Origin: Ceratocystis colombiana
Taxonomy: Eukaryota; Ascomycota; Sordariomycetes; Microascales; Ceratocystidaceae
Length of the DNA stretch: 64,000 bases
Assembly: GCA_026419805.1 (NCBI GenBank)
Contig: JAOSLS010000134.1
Span: forward strand, 1-64,000
Reading direction: 5' to 3'
This document shows positions 52,751-64,000 of this stretch, in pieces. Every line of letters begins with the position of its first letter. The first letter of the stretch is position 1. The notes beneath the pieces were generated by a model. The model was not told where the DNA came from. It saw only the letters and a list, made by a program, of their open reading frames with translations, and ran no database searches. The position numbers and the translations under genes were made by a program.

Positions 52751-53752
52751 GTTGTAGTGGGTATCTAGGTGTACTCAGATGGGTCGCGCAACAGCGACGG
52801 GGACACTGGAGCTGGTAGAGCTGTATACCACGGAGGTAAGGCCCTGGAACAAGGCTATGGCGCATGTGGGAGACATAGGGAAGTGGCAGATGCAGCAGCA
52901 ATCGCAGCCCTCAGAGCAGTCAAGATCGCAGCTGAAGTTGCCCCACCACAAGTAGAGGGAGGGTATAAATCTGTGCGTGGACAACCTAGGGGTAGCCAAG
53001 CAAATCAGCAAGCGAATGAGGAAACCAGGCATTTCTCAGCTCGAAATTGATGGGATCCGGCGCATTCTCATAAGGTGGGAAGGCGGACCGGAAAGCCTGG
53101 CGCTAGACAAACTGGCCGGTAGAGTCTACTGGGTCCCGGAACACTGCGAAGTCCCGGGAAACGAGACGGTAGACCGGCTGGCTAAAGCGGGCTGCAAAAG
53201 CGCAAATTTGCCAGTTCCCGAAGATGATGTCTCTAGTGGCAGAAGAACGGCGTATTCAGGGCCGATTTCAAGAACTGGATGAGAGACAACTGCCCAAACA
53301 CCAATCATCTTGGAGGGACGCCGGGACTCTCAAATCCATTCAAGGTGAACTGGATGAAAGGACCGAACCGAGGCTCCGTCGCTAGAATCCTAGCAGCGCA
53401 CTCCAGACATGACGGCTTCGAGCAGTACTACTCCAGGTTCAACCGTCAAAATGCCGAGACAAAGTGACAGGTGCTGAACTATGGCAAACCAAAGGACTTC
53501 GGCCACCCATGGGAATGCATGGGCAACGCTACGAAGCTGACAGGGAGGTTTGTGAAGAAACTCCTCAGAGAAGATAGGTCTTGTGAATACCTAGCGGAGA
53601 AACTGGACCCTAAATGGAGGACGTGTCGAGTAGACACATAACAGGGGAGGGGCTAACACGGAGAGAGGTGGGGGGTCAGTTCTGGCTAGTAACCAATCCA
53701 GCGTCGTTTGATCATGGTGATTCCGGTAGACGTTAAATAAATACAAATTCAA
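52751..53752 (+). mobile_element. Degenerate Tad-like LINE 3' end, copy A (RNase H region)
   Basis: Remnant of a non-LTR retrotransposon's last part. Frame-shifted pieces read VYSDGSRN (RNase H first Asp), then VYWVPEHCEVPGNETVDRLAK (corresponding to WVPGHxGVxGNExAD), then SVARILAAHSRHDGFEQYYSRFN and a C-terminal tail ending in a stop at 53639-53641. The frame changes at least twice (frames at 52769, 52977 and 53279 do not agree), so it is dead. A Glu expected in the RNase H site (DAEA) is Ala. It begins about 60 bases upstream of tRNA-His and is followed by a 3' untranslated stretch with aataaata. The ends are approximate; the 5' part of the element is missing. Confidence 0.8.
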
Positions 53753-54676
53753 GTTGTAGCGGGTGAGCCTTTGGAAGGACAAGAGTACTGGGAGATCTGT
53801 ACAAGTGGTCTGGGTCTCAGGTCATGTAGGCCTGCAAGGAAATGAATAGACCAATACGCAAGCAAAGCTTGGATGCCACGGAACCAATCTAGAGCCCTGC
53901 ATCATGGGGGAGAAATCAGCTACATACGGTGTACGAAGAGTGGTGGAAGTGGTGGAAAGAGCAGGAAGGACATCGCCCACTTGAAGATATCTCCTACGCT
54001 CCCCCCCTTTATGTGCGTAACTACAAAGGCCTCAATAGGGCAGAGCTGGGTCACATCCTGTCGGTCAGGACGAGTCATGGAGATTTCAATCATGGCTGTC
54101 TGCACGGGTGCACCCACTGTAACCAGCCAAAAGAGCGAGGGCACTAGTAGGTGTGCAAGACTCTATCAATGGAAACACTCAGAGGGAGGAGAAAGAGAGT
54201 CGAGAGGGGCGGCTCTAAGATAAGGAGCTGTCGAGGTAGGAGAGAGGGGGACAAGCGCAGGAGATGTCAAGGTTTGACAGTTCTTTCTCCAAACAGCCAG
54301 GGACTAATTTAAAATCCGGCAGCCACTTCGCCGAACAGGGGACAACGCCGACAAACTCTGCCATAACCAGTAGTCGTAAGCCTCTTACACTAGACTACTG
54401 AACAGGCAGGGCGCCACAAACCAAAACCACTAGACAACTAATTCTATAATCGTACCCAGCAGGGAAGCCCTCGTGCAACGTCTAGCACAAAGCCTCCTAG
54501 CTGCAAAGCTGAGCCCTAAGAAGGCATAGGAGCTTCTTGAAGTCGACGCCCACCTATCCGGAAGTGGCGTCGGAAGGCGACATCTTCTAAGCCGATTCTG
54601 TCCGGAATATGCCGTCGTATTGCTGTGGAAAACCAGTAGGCAGACGTTGAATAATACAGGCAAGCAAGCAAAAGCA
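53753..54676 (+). mobile_element. Degenerate LINE 3' end, copy B
   Basis: Second fragment of a related element. It begins with the shared 13-mer gttgtagcgggtg. An RNase H fragment WVSGHVGLQGNE followed by a stop is seen at about 53810-53850. The end of the element reads RPLEDISYAPPLYVRNYKG, RAELGHILSVRTSHGDFNHG and a zinc-knuckle-like CLHGCTHCNQPKE near 54100-54140. Several stops and frame changes. Similar to copy C in its last 100 bases. Boundaries are inferred from the repeated 13-mer. Confidence 0.65.
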
Positions 54677-55500
54677 GTTGTAGCGGGTGAAGAATGCTGC
54701 CCTAAACGTGGCTCGGCAAAGAATAAGAAGCAGAGGCATAGGGTAGAAGTGGATATGTCTCCCCTCCATTTCCATTGCCCACCCTGATGCTTCAAAGGAT
54801 GAGGAGGGAAACGTAGAAGCATATTTGGTAATCGCCCCGAATAGAGACACTAAGGGCCACACACATAGCTCTAGAAAGCAGGTAGAGGCGGCAGCCATGA
54901 AAATGTGTAAAGCCTACGAAGCAGAAAGATAGGCCGCACCACACGCGGACGCCGAGAAAACCTGGCTCTTCCTAGACAACCAAGGCGTAATAGATCAACT
55001 ATGAAACCCATCTACATGAAATACCATCTCTCAGAGCATCATTGACAAAACAAGATGAATCCTGAGGCTCTGGAAGGAAGGGAATCCTGTGAGAAGGGTG
55101 CAAACGCTATGGGTTCCAGGCCCAAGTAGCCTAGAGGCAAACAAAGACACAGACGCGCAACCCGAGTTTGCTTGCCAAATAACTAATCCAGAACTTCATG
55201 TCAGTCTGGCCGAATCACGGAGGCGGAGGAGAAACCAACTACGTACTTATGGAATAATCAGGAAGGGTATGGCCCACTCAAAGACACACCCCATAGCTCA
55301 CCTTTCTGTAAGCCCAATTGCAAAAGCCTGAACAAGACAGGACTAGTGCGCATTCTTATCATGAGAACTCCGAAAAGCGAATCCTATTACATCTTCGATT
55401 ACAGGTGTCCACGTAGATGCAATCACTGCAGCCAGCCAAAAGAGTGAGGACACTAGCGGATGTGCGGAGCACTACGGGAGCTGTAGAGCCAGATGTTTGT
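54677..55500 (+). mobile_element. Degenerate LINE 3' end, copy C
   Basis: Third fragment, again starting with gttgtagcgggtg. The RNase H core is recognisable as TWLFLDNQGVIDQL, then ILRLWKEGNPVRRVQTLWVPG, with stop codons. The tail has LKDTPHSSPFCKPNCKSLNKTGLVRILIMRT and RCPRRCNHCSQPKE. The last bases (aaaagagtgaggacactagcggatgtg) match copy B with few changes. The right boundary is not clear; similarity fades after about 55500. Confidence 0.6.
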
Positions 55501-58500
55501 GGACAGGTTTCTAAAAAACACAAAGGCAGCAAATTGTATTGCTAGAGTCCTATGCCGCAACTTCAAACTCATGCAAAAGAGATGATGAGCGTAGCTGTCA
55601 TTTGTCTGCAACGTTTCTTCCGTCGAGCAGACGCAATCAGGAAAAAGAGTCCAAGTGGAGGGGGGGTATGGAAGGAGAGGAGAGTCCGTTGGGGGCGCAA
55701 ATTACCACCAAGAAGAAGAGAGGTGCCTCTTCTTCTCAGCAACTAGCAAAAAGGTAAGCCGCAGTGGCACCTTCACCCGGCAGAGGGTTGATTCTGCATG
55801 TGTCGTTCGATCCATTATTTCCGTAGACGATGAGTACATGCAAGTCCAAGATGTACCCAGTAGACATGCAATAAGCAATCGGCTGGATATAGTCTGCCTA
55901 TCACTGGGAATTGCTTCCTGACTGGAGATATGACTATAAAATGCCCCTCAGCCTCCACGGTCACCGGGGCAAATTCGGCATGGGCTCGAGATGCGGCCCG
56001 ACCACCCCTAGTCCACCAGCACCTACCTAGCTATCCATCCCATAACAGTTGAAGAACACTTCAAAGAACATGGTCGAAACAAAACAGCACACAAACAATA
56101 TTTCAAGTCCAAGGCGAGTGGCCCGCAATATTTGGAGGCAAAAAAAGATAGGGCTGAGCATGCCTTGTTGTCCTGGAATCCGTCCTCCCTGTCTCAGACC
56201 CAGACCCAGACCCGTTCTCTGCAGTAAATCAAGAGAGCTAAATCGCCGAAGGCCTAGTCCAAAACTTTTTTAGGTCCCTTTCTGAAATAAAGGTAAAAAT
56301 AAGATAAACAAAGCCTCCCTTGAAGCCTTCTGGGAGGAGGTGTGCGTACGTCCTGACGACGATTGACTATGAGCAGACCATCAAGCCGGAAGTGAAGATC
56401 CCTTTTCTGCTATCTTCCCTACATATCCTTGCAGTTTCGTATTCCATTTGTCCTTCTTGTTCCGTGTCTCCTTGTTCTAGGATGGTCGGTTGGTCGTGAG
56501 ATGGAGGAACACGAGGCAAGTCATGCGCCCTGGGGGGATGGGAGCTTGCATATCTTGTACATTAAGACACGTATGAAAACCACTGTATAACAATATTAGT
56601 CCCTCAGTCTGAAGCGTCACAGCCCTGAATATGGAATTCATGCATTCGGCAAGAAAAAGCAGCATGGCAAGCAGGCTTTTGTTGCTCAAGAAACTGGGCA
56701 GCACCTAATTTACTGGTGCATGGCAAGGATCGCGCACCCGCTGCTAGATGCTACACAAAGCCTATGTGCAGCTAATGCGACGCTGAGGCAAGCTGCTCTT
56801 GTTCATAGGGAAGGAAATGACGCGCATGTTGGTTGGAGCTGATTCCTTGCAGGTGAGATCCGTTGTCCATAGGCGCACATTGACGTGTGCATTACAGCGC
56901 AACAACCACTCTGGTCGTCAAGATGACATGGCTTGTTGAAACGTGGGAGCAATGTCCACGACAGGAAGCAAATGAAGCATAAAAAGAAGAAAAAAGAGTG
57001 CGGGACAAATGGGATATTGTTTGTAGTGGATGGCTTTAATTTATGCGGCGGAGGGCTTATTGTGCATCAAACAACGTGCGAGTTTCAGTTTGCCTGTCAG
57101 CTCGTCTTCGTCTGTGAAATGATGAGAATGGAAACACGGGCTGACGAACTTGATAGGACATTAAAGCCCAAGAAGAGCCCAGGTTTTACAGGACAAAACT
57201 GATAAGGCGTTCGTTGGCTGCTCGCCTCCGTTGCATCAGGAGGTTCGGCAAGCGTGCCTGATCGGCAGTGCATAATGTCACAAGTCTAGAAAAAGGACAA
57301 CAAAGGATCTAGGCAAGTGGCTAACCCTACTGCAAATACTAACCCTTTGTGTGCTGTCATTGGCCCGCGCTTTCGAGCTAATTTTTTCTGCGCCATTTCT
57401 GTGCCTCATCTTATTGCCGAAAGACGCAAAAAGAAACGGTGACACAAAAATGAGCCGGAAAGACAGACTATAATTGTTAATTTTGTCACGGCCAACATCA
57501 ACGCGTCCTGTAAGCATAAGCATCTTACCATGACGTCGACATTTCCTCTTGTTTATTCTTATTTTTATTTTTAAAAACTCTTTTTTTTTTCTTTGTTGGT
57601 GCCCATCTTGTTCGGGCTCTCCGCGGGCATTCCGGCCACGAAAGGGCTGAAGATTGCTGGAGGAGATAAAAATGCAAATTATAGCTGCTGACACACGCTT
57701 TTCTTTTATTCGTTTTTTTTTTTACTTTTTTTTCTTTTTTAATTTTCGTCCTCGTTTTTTTTCTGGTTCGGGTTGTCTCAAAACCTTGGTGTCCGCCAGA
57801 TTCCGTGTGCCAATATTCCAGCCCAACCATCCGATGTCTGACCTACCTGGCACTGTGATATTACCATACCGCATCAGCAAAAGAAGACATTGTCAAGACG
57901 GCACTAGGCTAACAGCCAGGAAAAAAGAACAAAATATTGTCCGTGTGGAAGAAGCAGCGAGAGAAGGCTGAGCAATGACTTCCAAGAAGCAAAAATCGTC
58001 ATAGGCTGTCCCTTTCGCCGCTCCGATTGGCTGGGCTGATGGAGCCCAGCATATAGCCGGGCTCGCACGCACATACGCTGACCTACGTCCTAAGGAGCGA
58101 TGACCCGCTAGAGGCTAAAATAGCCCCACTTGGAGCCTGCTTTGTTGCTTGCTGCCTTCCTGCTTATTGCTTGTTGCTGTGGTTGTGATGGCAGGCCCGA
58201 AGGAAGCGGCACCCTGCAGGAGAAGCAGGGAGAAGGAGGGAAGGAACCCTGGGTAACTTTTGGTTGTCTGGCAAGGAAGGCAGTTGCAGGGCTTGCGCGA
58301 TGGAGAGAGACGATGCAATGCAGTAAAAGGGGAGACACGCTTGCAAATGCCCTTGGAGTCTTGGGTCTGGGTCTTGTGTGCTTGTGTAATTGTGAACGCC
58401 AGCACACTTGTGCACCTGTGCGCCTTCTCCCAGATATACATTACTATCCATGACGGTGTTTCTTGGTGTGGCGTGTAAAACTCTTGACAGCAACCTGGAT

Positions 58501-59478
58501 CAGTCCATCTCATCCCCTAAATCCCTGCCCTAAATGAATGTGGGTCCTCTAATTAAAAGGAAGCCCGATCAAGTCTGGCCTATGGACTTGAAGCAGGTAG
58601 TGAAGCAAACAGTGAAGCAAGCAAATCAAGCAGGCCTATCTAAAGAAAGAACAAGCTAAAAGAAGGCTTGGCTTATTTGGCTGGTATTATTATTATTGCT
58701 ATTACCACAATTATCTGTCTTGACAATTTTCTCGCTGATTTTTCTGCATTTTTTTTCTTCTCTTTTTTTTTTTTTTCCCTTTATTATTTCTTTATTATTA
58801 TTTTTCATTTTCTTCGTCTCTCTTCCTCCTGCTCTGTGCGCCTGCTGCCCCTGTCGCTCAGCCCCCGTTTGAAACCCAGGCCTTGTGAAATTTCGCTGGC
58901 CAGACGGCTTCCCCCTTTCCTTTGCTTTCTCTCTGGTGTCGGCAGATCTTTTTCCTTTCTATGGTGTCCGTTTTCCTTGTGGTTGGCCATTTCTTGTCTT
59001 GACTTTTCCTTTGTTCGTGATACTTTCTTGGTGAAGCCTTCTTGTTCTTTCTCTCCAGAATCAAGAGACCCTTGCTTGCCTTGCTGGCATCCAAATCATC
59101 TAAATCATCCCTATGATCAGCTCAAGCCTAACGTGCCTTAGACTGAGCAGCCACTCTTTTGTCACCCATCTTGCCTTTTTCGTCGCTTGTATCACGCTCT
59201 CGACTCACCTTCGATCGCGTTGCTCTTCCAGTCGCTCTTTTCAGCCTCGTTTTTTTCTTGCCTCCTTCATGATACACCGCCACAATTTCTCAACATATTA
59301 TTCTTAACTATTCCCGCTCCTGCTTTTCTGGTTGCTCGGCGCGCCACCGGCGGCTCGCCTCTCGATTTCCTTATTTGATATTAAAGCATATCGCCTTTTT
59401 CTCCTCACTATCGCGCTCTGATTTCCTTTCTGCGTCTCCACCCCCCCCACGCCTCCAACATACTGACGCCAAATCACG
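55501..59478. other. Gene-poor, T-rich region upstream of RAX2
   Basis: About 4 kb with no supported gene. The first part may still hold LINE debris. CTAACCCTAC and CTAACCCTTTG lie at 57322-57350. T-rich tracts occur at 57581-57592, 57714-57742 and 58749-58800, and a long pyrimidine-rich stretch (58740-59460) leads into the RAX2 ATG, probably its leader. The hydrophobic open frame at 58668-59141 comes from T-richness, not a gene. Confidence 0.45.
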
Positions 59479-62400
59479 ATGAAAATGTCGTGGTCGCGGC
59501 GATCGCATCGAAGCCGCGCCTTGGCCATGACAACTCCGACCTCTCTCCTCTCCCTCTCCCTCGCTTCGATTCTTTCTCTCGCCTCTGCCTTGGAGTTCTC
59601 TGCCGTAACACAACCCAACATCGACTTCTCGCTACTAGGCCGCGTGGGCATTGCCGGTGACTTTTCTGGCATATCGGTATACGAATATGTTGGCCAAAAT
59701 GAGCGTCCCTACAGCACAAATGGCAGCGAGTCTATCATGGCTCAGCTGCCCAACGGCGTCTTCACATCTTTGTCAACCGTCGACGCCGTCGTCAGATCCA
59801 TGTGCCAATTATCCGGCTCACGCTCTGTCATGCTGGGCGGTGACTTTACTAGCTTGGACGGCAACAAAACCCACGGCTTGGCCATCTTCGACCCCAGCTC
59901 CGGATCCATCACCGCTTTGGACGGCCTCGATGGCCGTGTCAATAGCTTGTTATGTGAAGACGACGGCGTTGTATATATTGGCGGAAACTTCAAGACTAAC
60001 GAGTCTATGAATGCATTAACCTGGACTAACTCCTCCGGGTTCAAAAACTTCGAATTCGCCGGCTTCAACGGCCCAGTAAATTCCATTGTTAGATCCTCCA
60101 ACGACCACATAATATTTGGTGGCGCCTTTACCGGCCTGGGAAACGCGTCTCTGCCCACGGAACTTGACGGCCAGGCTATTAACCTTTCGACTGCCAACAT
60201 CACCGCTGAATCTACCACCAGCAACAGCGAATTCTCCGACCCGACCTCAATTGTTTGCCGCACCAACGATAGCACCAGCGGTGGCTGGCTTCTAGAGGAC
60301 AACACCGCGGGCTTTTGGAAGGCCGAGCTTGGGTACACTTTCCGTCCTACGAAGCTCCGTCTCTGGAATGCCAACGCCAATGGCCGCGGCACAAAGACGT
60401 GGAGATTTACCGCACTTCCTCTGAATGGCATTCTCAACATGACCTATGTCGATTCTTCTACTGGCCTCAATGTTTCGTGCACTAGTGAGTGCCCGTTAAG
60501 CAACAACGCCAGCCAAACATACCAGGACTTCCATTTCGTCAACACCGTCGCGTTCAACGCCTTCCGGATTGATATTTCGGAGTGGTATGGATCTGGCGGT
60601 GGCCTCAACGGTGTTCAGCTGTTCCAGGACGACATCACTGCCTATGCTATCGACGATTTCAATGAGCCTACTTGCTTGATACCATCGAACACCGTTTCAC
60701 GATCATCCACCTCCGGCACATGGACCTCTGTCTCGTCAGGCCAGAGCGACTCTGACTATCTCAGCACATCCCTGAATGGCACCATCAGCTCGAGCGATGC
60801 CTCTGTGACATTTTATCCCGATATTCGCGAGACCGGAAACTACACCGTCAACATCTACACCCCGGGCTGCATCCAGGACAACACATGCTCGACTCGTGGC
60901 CAGGTTAATATCACCGGCATCATGACATCCGACGGCGAAACCTCGTTCTCGACTTCCTTGTACCAAACTAACAACTACGACAAGTACGACCAGATCTACT
61001 TCGGTTATGTCGATGCCAGTAGAAGCGACTTCCGCCCTAGCGTCACTATCGCCCCTCTTGACGGCCAGTCCGTGGACACACAAACTTTCGTGGCCCAGCG
61101 CGTTGGCTTCATTTTGATCAACTCGACTGGCGGCCTGAATGGTCTCTACGATTTCAATCCCAACGCATCGGCTTTCGACACTAGTGGCTTTGAATCTTCT
61201 GCCATAAACAAGCTTGGTTCTGATTTTGGCATTGGATCTGAAGTTACATCTCTTGATATTAGCGGCGATACCCTGTTTGTCTCTGGAAACTTTTCGACTT
61301 CCTCTGCGAAAAACATTGTTGCTATCGACGTCGTATCCAACAATATCACGAACCTGAACGGCGGGTTGGATGGAAGCATTGCTGCTACACATATCGAAGG
61401 CTCTCTTCTATACGCTGGTGGTAAATTTAACAGCACTGCAAATAGTGCAAGCAACCTCTCGAACATTGCCGTCTTTGATATCGAATCACAAACCTGGTCT
61501 GCATTGGGTGCTGGTGTCAATGGCCCAGTTAGCTATGTTGTCCCCATGGACATCAATGTTATGAACCGTACAACAGAGCGTGTCATTGCTTTTACTGGGA
61601 GTTTCAACCAGTGCATTGCTTTTGACAACTACCTTGCGACCGAGGCTGACGGCCTGGCTGTTTGGGTTCCATCTGCCCGCAATTGGATCCAGAACCTGGA
61701 GGGCTTCCCGCTGTATAACGGATTTATCAGTGCCTCTGTGAACAACGTGTCTGATGTCGGGTCACTTGTTGCCGGCTCCGTAACCTCGTCTTCGTTGGGT
61801 GCTCCTGGTGCTGTGACCTTGACTGACGGGACTCTTGGCACCTTTGCCGTCCATGTCCTTAACAACACTGGAGGCAACGCGAGCAACAGTAGCCTTTCGA
61901 AGCGTGCTAACCTCGAAAACCTAAAGTCTTCGGGCGTTCTGGCAGGCACATTTTTCTCGTCTAGCAATCGCAACTTGTCTATTTTTGCCGGCCACTTCAC
62001 TGCCGTGTCCCCTAATGGTAGCTATGTTGAGAACTTGGCTATGATTGATAGCGAGAACAATGATTCTATGACTGGACTGGGTAGCGGGGTTGACAACAGT
62101 TCTGTGTTTAGCGCTGTTGCCGTCACCGATCGCCTGTTGCTGGCCGGTGGACGGATTACGGGAAATGTGGGCGGCTCAGACATTGGCGGACTGATATCCT
62201 ATGATCTGTCGATTGGCGAGTTTACGCCCAACCAGCCTCCTCCGTTGACTGGTACCAACATGACTGTTAACTCAATTAGTGTGCGCCCCGACTCTAGCCA
62301 AATTTTTGTTGGTGGCTCATTTTCGCTTGCTGGTTCTCTGCCCTGCCCTGGCGTGTGTATCTGGGACAGCGAAGCCTCGCAATGGAACCAGCCTGGAATA

Positions 62401-63263
62401 ACACTCAAGGGCGAGGTTTCTTCCATGCTTTGGAACAGCGACAACACCCTGATTGTCGGAGGGTCGCTCCAGGTTAACGAGACTACTAGCACATCACTGG
62501 CCATCTACAATGCAAAGAGCATTGCCTGGGACGTCTTTGCCGATAGCGATACCATTTTGCCTGGTCCCGTTTCTTTGATGACTGCCGGCTCTAATGACGT
62601 CTCCCAAATCTGGGTCGCTGGCTACTCGTCCAGTGATGGCAGTATCTTCCTGATGAAGTGGACAGGCGAACAGTGGCTATCTACTGCTCCCACAGACATG
62701 GAGTCTGGGTCTGTTATTACTAGTCTGCAGGTTTTTGCCACGACGACCAAGCACGAAAGCAGTGAGACACTGGAGGAGAAGCAGGTTCTTGTGATTACCG
62801 GCTCCATCAACCTTCGAAACTTCGGCCCAGTGTCTGCCGTTGTATTTGACGGCACGGGCTTTGACCCATATTTGCTGTCTTTGGCTAGCGGAAACAACCG
62901 CGGAAGCATTTCGGGCATCTTTGTCCAGAACGACAGTTTCTTCGAGTCAAATGGTAGGTTTATATTTTCCGGTTGCGTGACTAAGAGTTTGAGGGTTGGC
63001 CCGGTCTTTTACTAACGATTTGTTTCCTAGGTGGCCACATGCGTCTTGTTTTTGTTGTCCTTATTGGCATGGCTATCTCACTCGGCCTAATTCTATTCAT
63101 CGTTGCTGGCGGTATGCTACTTGACCATATTCGCAAGAAGCGTGAAGGCTACACGCCTGCCCCCACCGCCATGTTCGACCGTGGTAGTGGCTTGCAACGT
63201 GTGCCGCCACAGCAACTTCTTGAATTCCTCGAACGCGGAGCCTCAACAGGTCCACGGGCATAG
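59479..63263 (+). CDS. RAX2: Rax2-type cortical polarity marker, single-pass membrane protein
   Basis: Large plasma-membrane protein marking sites of polarised growth (bipolar budding in yeast; hyphal tips and septa in filamentous fungi). Exons 59479-62953 and 63031-63263, 77-nt intron; 1235 aa. Seen: a signal peptide within the first ~38 residues (the hydrophobic run LLSLSLASILSLASALE); an extracellular region rich in N-glycosylation sites with repeated beta-propeller-like units such as MLGGDFTSLDGN and VYIGGNF, SGNFSTSS, YAGGKF and FVGGSFSLAG; then after the splice junction a transmembrane helix (about 1164-1187, LVFVVLIGMAISLGLILFIV) and a ~45-residue tail with HIRKKREGYTPAPTAMFDRG, a Rax2 signature. 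An ATG two codons on (59485) or at 59527 could also be used. Confidence 0.93.
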
Positions 63264-64000
63264 GGAACATGGACGGAGACTCTACTCTACATCCAGGCAA
63301 CGACCAAAAAATCATTCTAAAACAGATTCTAAAAACCCGGCGGCGAGCTTTTTCTTTCTTTCATCTTGCATTATCTCTTCTTCTCTTCTCTCGCTTTGCT
63401 CCCTTTTTTCTACTACTACTTATTTGTTGGTGTTTCCCCTCGTTATCATCGGGGATGCAGACACAACAGACACATTTAGCGTATCGGTGGCTTTTCATCT
63501 TGGGGAATATTTATGGGTTCGTGGCGTTTCTTGTCTTTTCTTCCCTTTTTCTTTTTTTTTGCTCTCTATTTTTGTTTCTCCCTAGTTAGGATTACACATA
63601 CACACCACAATTTCTTCGGTGTGTTGTTGTGTTTCCTAACTCACTTGTCCCTCACACATCCATCACCCTTTCAACGGTTGTTGCTTTGCCCCTTCTTTTT
63701 TTTTTATTTCTTTCGGTCCTTTTTTCTTCTTTCTTCTGGCGAATGGCGATACGATACCAGGCAGAGCCCGGCGGCTTTTGAACTTTTTGCTGTTTCTTTT
63801 TTATTTCCTTGTGTTTCCCCTTCTTTCTGTGTCCACTCTTCTTTCCCCTATCGTCATGCTTGTTTACTTCCTCCTCTTCATACAATCTAGGACCTATCTA
63901 CTGACGATTTATGATTCTTAATTACTGTTGTTTTATCCTCTTAATTATTGGTTGATTCATGCCTTATATTCTATGCCCTAGTGAATAACGCAATATGTCT
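63264..64000. other. RAX2 3' flank, no gene seen
   Basis: T- and CT-rich sequence after the RAX2 stop, with T runs at 63547-63556 and 63694-63704. Consistent with a 3' UTR and intergenic DNA. The open frames here are composition-driven. Confidence 0.45.

Noticed and set aside
52769..53467. An active or intact retrotransposon ORF
   Set aside because: Frames shift at least twice, a catalytic position differs, and no reverse transcriptase or endonuclease domain lies upstream.
58668..59141. 157-codon hydrophobic open frame resembling a membrane protein
   Set aside because: The Phe/Ser/Leu-rich sequence is what any T-rich, C/T-rich DNA encodes; no defined helices or family pattern.

Overview
The window looks like nuclear DNA of a filamentous ascomycete (Pezizomycotina; the NUO49, POD-6 and RAX2 proteins read most like Sordariomycetes, though the sequence alone does not give a genus). 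Evidence: compact genes on both strands, mostly 50-100-nt GT-AG introns with ctaac-type branch sites, a hyphal-morphogenesis kinase of the POD-6/Nak1 type, and degenerate Tad-like LINE fragments. I support 22 protein-coding genes, one intron-containing tRNA-His gene and three LINE remnants. Exon junctions were built by hand from conserved protein families and reading-frame phase. They are strong where a family dictates the sequence and weaker for the orphan proteins.

Layout. 0.6-6 kb: coq6 (ubiquinone hydroxylase) convergent with nuo49 (complex I 49 kDa), then RPC40 (Pol I/III). 6.5-11.6 kb: UBA3 (NEDD8 E1) divergent from TEL2. 11.8-18.4 kb: a large POD-6/Nak1-type kinase and an orphan serine/proline-rich protein. 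20-23.2 kb: a six-exon, leaderless GH15 hydrolase and a Cys-containing orphan. 24.5-31.8 kb: TFG2 (TFIIF), an Elongin-A-like protein, RUB1 (NEDD8) and PHB2 (prohibitin). 32.2-39.1 kb: PSO2/SNM1 nuclease, LSM2, UTP12/WDR3. 40.1-46.3 kb: a WW-domain protein with a glycine-zipper segment and acidic tail, a metacaspase, and a CYSTM-type Cys-rich small protein assembled from three exons. 49.3-52.7 kb: ARPC2, LCL3 and tRNA-His(GTG). 52.75-55.5 kb: three decayed LINE 3' ends. 55.5-59.4 kb: gene-poor, T-rich DNA. 59.5-63.3 kb: RAX2.

The content is mainly conserved housekeeping: mitochondrial respiration and protein quality (coq6, nuo49, PHB2, LCL3), transcription and RNA (RPC40, TFG2, Elongin-A, LSM2, UTP12), genome maintenance (TEL2, PSO2), neddylation (UBA3 and its modifier RUB1, 21 kb apart) and polarity/actin (POD-6, RAX2, ARPC2). 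I see no secondary-metabolite cluster, CRISPR array or prokaryotic operon. The most unusual points are a 6-nt microexon inside the ATP-binding motif of UBA3, a GC-AG intron in RUB1, the cluster of LINE fragments sharing a 13-mer next to a tRNA gene, paired telomere-like boxes in promoters, the CYSTM gene, and the WW/glycine-zipper/acidic protein.
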